Source: Acidimicrobiia bacterium
Lineage (GTDB): Bacteria; Actinomycetota; Acidimicrobiia; Acidimicrobiales; Ilumatobacteraceae
NCBI GenBank assembly: GCA_030425785.1
Contig: JAUHYJ010000018.1
Location: forward strand, 1 to 15,076
Direction: 5' to 3'
DNA length: 15,076 nt
Shown one piece after another: positions 8,358 through 13,786 of the stretch. The position numbers and the translations under genes were made by a program. The notes under the pieces are model-generated. The model was given only the letters and a program-made list of their open reading frames with translations, did no database searches and was not told the DNA's origin. Numbering within the stretch: position 1 is the stretch's first letter; each line of letters begins with the position of its first letter.

Positions 8358-8502
8358 CTGAGCCGGGATCGGATCGTCCGAGTGCAAGGCGGCACGAGCC
8401 CTCTCGACCTGGCGGTCGAGAGCGGCGAGGGCCAACGCAGCAATCGGGCGATCCGGCCTGGCTCAGCGGAACGCAGCAATCGGGCGATCCGGCCCGGCTC
8501 AG
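8358..8502. repeat. palindromic intergenic element, copy A (3' of mreB)
   Basis: The left arm at 8358-8385 (CTGAGCCGGGATCGG and onward) is the imperfect reverse complement of the right arm ending at 8502, giving a stem of roughly 27 pairs. Between the arms is a perfect 9-bp hairpin, CTCTCGACC-TGGC-GGTCGAGAG (8401-8422). The right arm is present twice in tandem, so the inner palindrome is 8358-8466 (109 bp). The mreB stop codon (8499-8501) lies inside the outer arm. A second copy with compensatory changes is at 13675-13786. Possible roles are a transcription terminator, an mRNA 3' stabiliser, a structured RNA or a MITE/REP-like mobile palindrome; the sequence does not decide between them. Confidence 0.85.
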
Positions 8503-8505
8503 CGA
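8434..8505. repeat. 36-bp tandem duplication of the element's right arm
   Basis: Units 8434-8469 and 8470-8505 both begin AACGCAGCAATCGGGCGATC and differ at two bases. Each contains a TCA, i.e. TGA on the minus strand. Because 36 is a multiple of three, the second TGA falls in frame 12 codons after the mreB stop and acts as a backup stop. Confidence 0.9.
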
Positions 8506-9503
8506 CGAGCGCCCATGAACATGCCCTTGAGCGCGTCGTAGTGCTCGATGACATGTCCGGCGCCGAGCACGACCGCTTCGAGGGGCACGTTCGACATGCG
8601 CACCGGCACCTCGGTCTCGCGCTCGATGCGAGCGGCGAGACCGCGCAGCAGGCCGCCGCCGCCGACGAGGTACATGCCGCGCACGAGGAAGTCCTGCGAC
8701 AGCTCGGGCGGTGCCTTCGACAGGCACCGCACGACCGACGCGACGATCGACGACACGACGTCCTCGATGGCGTACCGGATCTCCTCCGGCGTCAGGATGA
8801 CGGTCTTCGGGAGGCCCGTCATCAGGTCGCGACCACGCACCTCGGCCTGCGATTCCTGCGGGGTCGGGTCGGCCGACCCGATCGCCATCTTGATCTCCTC
8901 GGCGGTGCGTTCACCGACGGCGATGCCGTGCTCGCGGCGGATGTAGTTCTGGATGGCGGCGTCGATGTCGAACGACCCGACGCGCACCGCCTCGAGCGCC
9001 ACGATGCCGCCGAGACTGATGACGGCGGTCTCGCTCGTGCCGCCACCGATGTCGATGACCATGTTGCCGACGGGTTCGTCGATCGGCAGATCGGCACCGA
9101 TCGCCGCCGCCATCGGCTGTTCGATCAGGTTGGCGTCCGCGGCACCGGCACGCCGGGCGGCATCGGTGACGGCGCGCCGCTCGACCTCGGTGATCGCCGA
9201 CGGGACGCAGATCACGACCTTCGGACGGGTGAAGCGGCTGACCCCGACGCGCTGCAGCAACAGCCGGATCATCCGCTCGGTGATCTCGAAGTCGGTGATC
9301 GCGCCGCCGCGCAACGGTCGCACCGCGACGATGTACCCCGGCGTTCGGCCGATCATCTGCCAGGCCTCGCGGCCGGTCGCGAGCACCTCGCCGGTCTGGC
9401 GGTTGAGGGCGATGACGGACGGCTCGTTGAGCACGATGCCGCGGCCCTTCATGTAGACGAGCGTGTTCGCCGTCCCGAGGTCGATGGCGAGGTCACGCGC
9501 CAT
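8499..9503 (-). CDS. mreB: rod shape-determining protein MreB
   Basis: A 334-residue bacterial actin homologue that forms membrane-bound filaments guiding peptidoglycan synthesis. Length is normal (about 330-350). The phosphate-1 loop is DLGTANTLVY (8-17), the catalytic-region motif is LIEQPMAAAIG (126-136) with E128, phosphate-2 is DIGGGTSETAV (151-161) and the adenosine loop is VGGGGLLRGL (280-289). The ATG at 9503 overlaps the stop of the small membrane protein gene by 11 bp, and that gene overlaps moaE, so the three form one operon. No mreC or mreD follows: after the stop comes the palindromic element and then the RNB gene. The C-terminus ends GARR, its last codons abutting the element. 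Confidence 0.96.
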   Translation of the reverse strand: MARDLAIDLGTANTLVYMKGRGIVLNEPSVIALNRQTGEVLATGREAWQMIGRTPGYIVAVRPLRGGAITDFEITERMIRLLLQRVGVSRFTRPKVVICVPSAITEVERRAVTDAARRAGAADANLIEQPMAAAIGADLPIDEPVGNMVIDIGGGTSETAVISLGGIVALEAVRVGSFDIDAAIQNYIRREHGIAVGERTAEEIKMAIGSADPTPQESQAEVRGRDLMTGLPKTVILTPEEIRYAIEDVVSSIVASVVRCLSKAPPELSQDFLVRGMYLVGGGGLLRGLAARIERETEVPVRMSNVPLEAVVLGAGHVIEHYDALKGMFMGARR

Positions 9504-9723
9504 CGGGGTCGTCCTGCGCGTCGTGCGTCTCGTCGACGGTGTCGTCCGCGTCGGTCTGCTTCTGGACCTGGTCGATCACTGGTCGCCTCGCTTCGGGTGA
9601 GAGCGCGTCGATCTGGCGGCGGAACGAGTCGACACCGTCGTTCACCCGGCGTTGCCGGGCGTTCAGCACGAGCGCCCCGATCACCACGATGACGGTGACG
9701 GCCGCGACGATGATCCAGATCAT
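9493..9723 (-). CDS. small single-pass membrane protein in the mreB operon
   Basis: A 76-residue protein of unknown function. Residues 2-20 (IWIIVAAVTVIVVIGALVL) form one transmembrane helix, followed by a basic stop-transfer patch (RQRR), an amphipathic segment (VDSFRRQIDALSPEARRPVI) and an acidic tail. The layout predicts a short N-terminus outside and the rest in the cytoplasm. Its ATG overlaps the moaE stop (ATGA) and its TGA lies 11 bp inside mreB, so translation of all three is probably coupled. By position it might help anchor MreB or cap its filaments at the membrane, but nothing in the sequence proves this. Similar SFRR-containing short proteins occur in Actinomycetota by my recall. 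Confidence 0.8.
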   Translation of the reverse strand: MIWIIVAAVTVIVVIGALVLNARQRRVNDGVDSFRRQIDALSPEARRPVIDQVQKQTDADDTVDETHDAQDDPDGA

Positions 9724-10220
9724 CGTCCGCCCTCAGCCACCGCGGGGACGTCGGTCACGTCGACGAGCTCCGACGCGTTCGTCCCCCAGTCGGAACCGTC
9801 CGGCCACACCTCGCGCTTCCAGACCGGGACGGAGACCTTGAGGGCGTCGATGGTGAAGCGACCGGCGACGAACGCCTGGTCGCGGTGCGGGGCCGACACG
9901 GCGCACACGACCGAGCTGTCGCCCAACTCGAGGCGCCCGACCCGGTGCACGATCGCGATCCGCCCGGTCTCGGGCCACCGCGAGCGCGTCTCGGCGGCGA
10001 TCTCGGCGAGCTTCGGCACGACCATCTCGTCGTACGCCTCGTACTCGAGGTACTGCACGTCGGTGCGGCCCTCGGCGTGGTCGCGCACCGTGCCACTGAA
10101 CAGCACGACCGCCCCGCAGTCGGGCCGCACGCACCACTCGTAGATGGCACCGATCGGCAGCGGGGCGTCGGTCAAGCCGAGCCAGTCGTCGCCCGTATCC
10201 GGTGGCAGCACAGGGGGCAT
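9720..10220 (-). CDS. moaE: molybdopterin synthase catalytic subunit MoaE
   Basis: A 166-residue cytoplasmic enzyme subunit that, with MoaD thiocarboxylate, inserts sulfur into precursor Z (cPMP) to make molybdopterin. Family motifs are GAVVLFSGTVRDHAEG (36-51), LEYEAYDEM (58-66), IVHRVGRLELGD (90-101) and DALKVSVPVWKRE (125-137). K128 and K135 have the same 7-residue spacing as the active-site K119 and K126 of E. coli MoaE. moaD is not in the window. It is the first gene of an operon with a small membrane protein and mreB, an unexpected pairing. The ATG at 10220 is reported; a GTG at 10211 is also plausible because TACGAT lies 7 nt before it, which would drop three residues. Confidence 0.92.
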   Translation of the reverse strand: MPPVLPPDTGDDWLGLTDAPLPIGAIYEWCVRPDCGAVVLFSGTVRDHAEGRTDVQYLEYEAYDEMVVPKLAEIAAETRSRWPETGRIAIVHRVGRLELGDSSVVCAVSAPHRDQAFVAGRFTIDALKVSVPVWKREVWPDGSDWGTNASELVDVTDVPAVAEGGR

Positions 10221-10224
10221 CGTA
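10219..10224 (-). promoter_or_regulatory. -10 box of the moaE-mreB operon
   Basis: Minus-strand TACGAT overlaps the ATG at 10220 and stands 7 nt before an in-frame GTG at 10211. If this is the promoter, the transcript would start at or next to that GTG, making the GTG the real start of moaE. A divergent TACGAT serves the next gene on the plus strand. Confidence 0.4.
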
Positions 10225-10270
10225 GTCGTCGGGCCGCGGTGCGCGACGTCCCCTGGTGTTGCGCCTTCAC

Positions 10271-10276
10271 TACGAT
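10271..10276 (+). promoter_or_regulatory. -10 box of the trypsin-like membrane protein gene
   Basis: TACGAT is followed by nine bases and GTG 10286. The expected transcription start falls only two or three bases before that GTG. The longer frame from GTG 10256 would contain this box inside its coding region, which argues for the shorter start. Confidence 0.4.
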
Positions 10277-10285
10277 CTCTCTTTC

Positions 10286-11152
10286 GTGGACCAAGCGCCT
10301 CTCCCTCCGCACGAGCGAACGTGGCGACACCCGTCCGAGCTCGCGGCCGAGGAGCGTTCGGTGTTGCAGGCCGAGGTCGCCGCGCCGTCGACGCGAACGT
10401 TCGCGTTCGTCACCGGTTCCGCCGGTCTCCTGGCCATCGCCCTGCTGATGCTCATGATGGCGCCGGGGCGAGGCGGACAGCCGCTGGTGGTCAGTGCGAC
10501 GACGTCACCGTCGGACACCCTCTCGGCGACGACGGGCTCGACGACCCGCATCGAGGAGGTGCGCGGATTCGGCCGCACCGCGTTCACGCCGAACCGTGCG
10601 CTCGCCACCCCGATCGGCCGTGGCGATCACGCGATCGTGCTCGGCGCGGCCCTGCCCGACCCGCTCGCCGCCGAGGTCGACGTCGAGCTGCCCTCGGGCC
10701 AGGAGACGGCGGCCACCGTCGTCGCCCACAGCGGGGATGTCGTCATCGTCGCACTCGCCGTGCCCGAACCGGGGCCCAGCGTCGCCGATCGCCGCCCGCA
10801 CGACCGCGAGATCGTGACCGTGATGGCCTCACCGCCGATCACCGTGGCCTTCGCCGACGTCCACGAGCTCGAGGTCGCCGACGGCACCGCGGTCCTCGAC
10901 AGCGACGGCCAGCTCGTGGCGCTGTGCGACGACGTCCTCGACCGTGCCGGTGTGCGGCTCGTCGACGTCAGCCCGGACGTCGCGCTCGCCCCGGGCATCG
11001 ACGACGGATCCGACTCGCGCCCGCCCGCCGACGCGAACGCCGACGACGAGGTCAGCCCGGACGACGAGGTCAGCCCGGATGACGTCGGTGCAGACGGGGC
11101 GGGTTCGGACGAGGTCAGCCCGGACGGCGCAGCCACCACCGTCGCGCCGTGA
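10286..11152 (+). CDS. membrane protein with degenerate trypsin-like (HtrA-type) domain
   Basis: A 288-residue protein. The N-terminus PLPPHERTWRHPSEL (5-19) is a motif I associate with acidimicrobial membrane-bound trypsin-like proteins. One transmembrane helix follows at 39-59, then an exported domain. Within it, ATVVAHSGDVVIVALAV (143-159) resembles the strand carrying the catalytic Asp of HtrA proteases (D151). ADGTAVLDSDGQLVAL (198-213) resembles the GNSGGPxxDxxGxVVGI segment, but the nucleophile serine and the SGGP turn are absent. No catalytic His is evident. It therefore looks like a pseudoprotease; the fold call is an inference. The acidic tail has three DEVSPD repeats. GTG 10256 is an alternative start. 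The 3' end overlaps the converging epimerase gene by 38 bp. Confidence 0.65.
   Translation: MDQAPLPPHERTWRHPSELAAEERSVLQAEVAAPSTRTFAFVTGSAGLLAIALLMLMMAPGRGGQPLVVSATTSPSDTLSATTGSTTRIEEVRGFGRTAFTPNRALATPIGRGDHAIVLGAALPDPLAAEVDVELPSGQETAATVVAHSGDVVIVALAVPEPGPSVADRRPHDREIVTVMASPPITVAFADVHELEVADGTAVLDSDGQLVALCDDVLDRAGVRLVDVSPDVALAPGIDDGSDSRPPADANADDEVSPDDEVSPDDVGADGAGSDEVSPDGAATTVAP
11045..11125 (+). repeat. 18-bp coding repeat (DEVSPD), three copies
   Basis: Copies at 11045-11062 and 11063-11080 are adjacent, and a third at 11108-11125 lies after a 27-bp spacer. All read GACGAGGTCAGCCCGGAY. The third copy extends into the opposite-strand epimerase gene and supplies that gene's stop codon. Confidence 0.9.
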
Positions 11153-12116
11153 TCGCCCCCGCAGTGACCGCAGCGCCGATCAGCACCACGAGACCGCCGA
11201 GCGCCAACTCCTGACGCCGTTTCGGCGTCACCATCGTCCACCACTTCGCCTCGGTCCCCTCGACGAAGGCCTGCTCGTTCGTCACCGTCGGCGCCCACCC
11301 CTCGCCCCGCAGCTTGTCGTTCGCGATCACCCAGGTGGTCCGGGTGTAGGGACGGAGGCCGGGCGGGATCGGGCCGCGCTGGAACCGCCACCGCAACGAG
11401 CTCACGACGTCGGCCAGCCGGCCGGGCAGCGGTACGCGGAAGCGCTGCCCCGACAGCGCCCGCACCCGGTCGCCGGGCACGCTGCCGTCCGGCGCCACGT
11501 TGTAGACCCCGTCGAGGCGACGCTCGACGGCGAGGGCGACCGCGCTCGCCACGTCGTCGTGGTGCACGAACTGGGCGTCGGGGTCGGCCTCGCCGAACAC
11601 CAACCCGAATCCGGCCGTGAGTGCCCGGGCGAGTGACGACGTGCCCTCGGCGGCGATCGGGATCGCCGGGCGCAGGGTCGCGACGCGACGACCCGGTTGG
11701 GCGGCCCGCCACGACTCGACCGCCTCTTCGGCCGACGCCAGTTGGCGTGCGTACACGAAGCTCGGGTTCGGGCGCAGCACCGCGGCCTCGGTCAGGGGCA
11801 CCGGGTTGTTGGCCAGGGCCCCGTACACCATCGCCGACGACAGCACGACCACATGGTCGGCGCCGGTGGTCGCGACGTCGGCGAGCAGGCCGGCCGTCGC
11901 CGCGGTCACGCTCTCGCCGCGCCGCCCCAGCGCGTCGTGATCGCCGATCCCGACGTCGACGATCGTGTCGAAGCAGCCGTCCGGTGCCGTCTCGCCGTCG
12001 GCCGGCGAGACGTCGGCCACGGTGACCGAGACGTCGTCGAGCGCACGAACGGCGTCGGCGACGCAGCGGCCGAGCGCACCGCGAGCGCCTCGCACGTACA
12101 CACGACGCTCGGCCAT
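11115..12116 (-). CDS. NAD-dependent epimerase/dehydratase-like (extended SDR) protein with C-terminal membrane anchor
   Basis: A 333-residue protein. Its N-terminal Rossmann motif is VRGARGALG (8-16, GxxGxxG), and SSAMVYG (93-99) is the serine-containing strand of extended SDRs. FVYARQLASAE (120-130) is where YxxxK should stand: Y122 is present but the lysine position (126) is leucine, so classic catalysis is doubtful. QFVHHDDVASAVALA (182-196) and GVYNVAPDG (203-211) are substrate-domain motifs typical of the family. A hydrophobic helix near 305-324 followed by RRWWLRR suggests a C-terminal membrane anchor with the enzyme domain in the cytoplasm. The role could be nucleotide-sugar or envelope metabolism; the substrate is unknown. 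ATG 12116 has TAGCGT 7 nt upstream. It is divergent from the zincin gene with only 48 bp between. Confidence 0.78.
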   Translation of the reverse strand: MAERRVYVRGARGALGRCVADAVRALDDVSVTVADVSPADGETAPDGCFDTIVDVGIGDHDALGRRGESVTAATAGLLADVATTGADHVVVLSSAMVYGALANNPVPLTEAAVLRPNPSFVYARQLASAEEAVESWRAAQPGRRVATLRPAIPIAAEGTSSLARALTAGFGLVFGEADPDAQFVHHDDVASAVALAVERRLDGVYNVAPDGSVPGDRVRALSGQRFRVPLPGRLADVVSSLRWRFQRGPIPPGLRPYTRTTWVIANDKLRGEGWAPTVTNEQAFVEGTEAKWWTMVTPKRRQELALGGLVVLIGAAVTAGAITARRWWLRRPG

Positions 12117-12123
12117 GACCGCG

Positions 12124-12129
12124 ACGCTA
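12124..12129 (-). promoter_or_regulatory. -10 box, leaderless-type promoter of the epimerase-like gene
   Basis: Minus-strand TAGCGT is followed by seven bases and the ATG at 12116. With the box at 12153 on the other strand it makes a compact divergent promoter in which the two upstream regions overlap, so the genes could share regulation. Confidence 0.5.
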
Positions 12130-12152
12130 TCCGCAATCGGCGGCCGGGGCCG

Positions 12153-12158
12153 TAGCCT
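12153..12158 (+). promoter_or_regulatory. -10 box, leaderless-type promoter of the zincin-like gene
   Basis: TAGCCT is followed by six bases (CGACAC) and the ATG at 12165, so the expected transcription start is the A of the ATG. No Shine-Dalgarno sequence is present. Confidence 0.55.
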
Positions 12159-12164
12159 CGACAC

Positions 12165-13370
12165 ATGGCTGATGACGCGACGCCCGACGAGCCAGATCCG
12201 GACGACGCCTTCAATCCGTTCGCCGCGTTCCCCATGTTCGGCGACATCGCGAAGGCGCTGCAGGGCCAAGGCCCGCTCAACTGGGACGCCGCGCGCCAGT
12301 TCGCACTCCTCGGCGCGACGCAGGGCGAGCCCGAGCACAACGTCGACCCGGCCGACCGGATCGCCTTCGGCGACCTCGCCCGTATCGCCGGCATGCACGT
12401 CAACGACCTGACGGGCAGCGAGACGACGTTCCCCGAGCCGCGCATCGTGACCCGCAGCGAGTGGGCCGCCGAGACATTGACGGCGTACCGGCCGCTGTTC
12501 ACCGATCTCGCCACGTCCCTCGGCCAGCAACCGGGCACCGACCCCGACCCGGTGGCCGATCCGATGATGCAGATGATGGCCGGCCTCAGCCAGATGATGG
12601 GCCCCGCGATGATGGGCATGTCGGTCGGCTCGATGGTCGGCGCGCTCTCACAACGCGTGTTCGGCCAGCACGACCTGCCGATCCCACGCGAGCGCCAGGA
12701 GATCGTCCTCATCGCCCGCAACATCAACGCGTTCGCGGCCGAGTGGGAGATCCCGAGCGACGAGATGCGGCTCTGGGTGCTCGCCCACGAGCTGTCCGGC
12801 CACCAGGTGCTCTCGATCGACGACCTGCGCCAGGGCTTGGCCGATCTCGTGCGCCAGTACGCGGGCGGCTTCCGGCCCGACCCGTCCGCCCTCGCCGACT
12901 CGCTCGGTGGGCTCGGCGGGATCGATCCGCTCTCGGCCGACGACGACAATCCGCTCGAGGCGATCCAGCAGGCGTTCTCCGATCCCGCGGTGTTGCTCGG
13001 CGCCGTCCAGTCCGACGAGCAGCGGGCACTGCAGCCGCGGCTCGATGCCGCGGTGGCCGCGGTGGTCGGCTACACCGACTGGGTCGTCGACGGCGTGGCG
13101 GCCCGGCTGATCGGGGGCGAGGCACTGCGGGTCGCCGAGGCGGTGCGTCGCCAGCGCGCTGCGGCGACGCCCGACGACGTCTTCGTCGAGAAGCTGCTCG
13201 GCATCCGCGTCGGCGAGGACCAGGTCCGGCGCGGCAAGGAATGGGTCCAGGGCGTCGTCGACCGCGTCGGTGAGACCGGCCTCACCTCGCTGCTGCAGAC
13301 ACCGGACAGCCTGCCGACGCCCAACGAGCTCGACGCCCCCGGCCTCTGGATCGCCCGCCTCGAGGGCTGA
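12165..13370 (+). CDS. zincin-fold protein of the DUF2342 family with altered HExxH
   Basis: A 401-residue protein with the layout of the actinobacterial zinc-dependent metalloprotease family DUF2342 (Zincin_2, PF10103), sometimes named F420-biosynthesis-associated. It has an acidic N-terminus, a Met-rich helical segment (133-152), VFGQHDLPIPR (165-175), VLIARNINAFAAEWEIP (181-197) and then RLWVLAHELSGHQVL (202-216). In active members the last motif reads HExxH. Here it is H208-E209-L-S-G212-H213, so the second zinc histidine position is glycine with a histidine one residue later. The enzyme may be inactive or bind zinc differently. The C-terminal half is helical and ends with PTPNELDAPGLWIARL. 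No signal peptide is seen, so it is probably cytoplasmic. Substrate unknown. Confidence 0.8.
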   Translation: MADDATPDEPDPDDAFNPFAAFPMFGDIAKALQGQGPLNWDAARQFALLGATQGEPEHNVDPADRIAFGDLARIAGMHVNDLTGSETTFPEPRIVTRSEWAAETLTAYRPLFTDLATSLGQQPGTDPDPVADPMMQMMAGLSQMMGPAMMGMSVGSMVGALSQRVFGQHDLPIPRERQEIVLIARNINAFAAEWEIPSDEMRLWVLAHELSGHQVLSIDDLRQGLADLVRQYAGGFRPDPSALADSLGGLGGIDPLSADDDNPLEAIQQAFSDPAVLLGAVQSDEQRALQPRLDAAVAAVVGYTDWVVDGVAARLIGGEALRVAEAVRRQRAAATPDDVFVEKLLGIRVGEDQVRRGKEWVQGVVDRVGETGLTSLLQTPDSLPTPNELDAPGLWIARLEG

Positions 13371-13379
13371 CCCGCCGGG

Positions 13380-13574
13380 TCACGCCCTGCGCCGCCGGCG
13401 CACGGTCGTCTCGATGAGCACGGCACCGAGTGCCAGCCAAGACGCGACGGCGACCGTCGCCTCGATGGGCCCGAGGTCGACGAACAGCGACAGGCCGCGC
13501 AGCCCCCACAGCGCCCAGAACACACCCCACAGCACACCCCGCCACCGCTCCGCCCGAGCGAGCTCACCGTCCAC
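13380..13574 (-). CDS. small two-helix membrane protein
   Basis: A 64-residue protein of unknown function. After a short charged N-terminus (VDGELARAERWRG) come two predicted transmembrane helices, around GVLWGVFWALWGLRGLSLFV and ATVAVASWLALGAVLI, and the chain ends in RRRRRA. The basic tail puts both termini in the cytoplasm. GTG 13574 is preferred over a longer frame beginning at 13616 because TACGCT lies exactly 6 nt before it and the extra 14 residues look non-coding. The stop is 9 bp from the converging zincin stop. Upstream, the gap to adk holds a GGCGG-GAC-CCGCC palindrome (13622-13634) and palindromic element copy B. Confidence 0.65.
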   Translation of the reverse strand: MDGELARAERWRGVLWGVFWALWGLRGLSLFVDLGPIEATVAVASWLALGAVLIETTVRRRRRA

Positions 13575-13580
13575 GCGATC

Positions 13581-13586
13581 AGCGTA
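13581..13586 (-). promoter_or_regulatory. -10 box, leaderless-type promoter of the small membrane protein
   Basis: Minus-strand TACGCT, then six bases (GATCGC), then GTG 13574. It is the same box and spacing as at the methyltransferase start (2082), and it decides the start codon here. Confidence 0.5.
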
Positions 13587-13674
13587 ACGACCCCCATCAC
13601 GACACGGTTCGTGCACGCCTCGGCGGGACCCGCCCCACCGACGAGCCCACCCTCCAAGTCGCGATGATCAGCTT

Positions 13675-13786
13675 GCTGAGCGGTGATCGGTTCGTTCGAG
13701 CGCAAGGCGCGGGAACGCCCGAGTTGCCTCGGGGCAACGAGCGGCTGACCGCAACGCAGCGATCGGGCGAACCGGCGCCGCTCAGC
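13675..13786. repeat. palindromic intergenic element, copy B (3' of adk)
   Basis: The 112-bp element has a left arm at 13675-13704 (GCTGAGCGGTGATCGG and onward) and a right arm at 13753-13786 (ending CCGGCGCCGCTCAGC) that pair over about 27 positions. Between them are two mutually exclusive 6-bp hairpins, CCCGAG-TTGC-CTCGGG (13718-13733) and GTTGCC-TCGG-GGCAAC (13723-13738). The adk stop codon (13782-13784) lies in the right arm. The arms differ from copy A at 8358 mostly by paired, structure-preserving changes. Function is unknown; see findings. Confidence 0.85.

Noticed and set aside
8271..8435. N-terminal extension of the RNB gene (frame beginning at 8435)
   Set aside because: The extra residues are a translation of palindromic element A; ATG 8270 has its own promoter-like box and fits the family N-terminus.
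8434..8505. Possible CRISPR-like direct repeats
   Set aside because: Only two units, directly abutting with no spacer, and each is the arm of a palindrome also found at 13753-13786.
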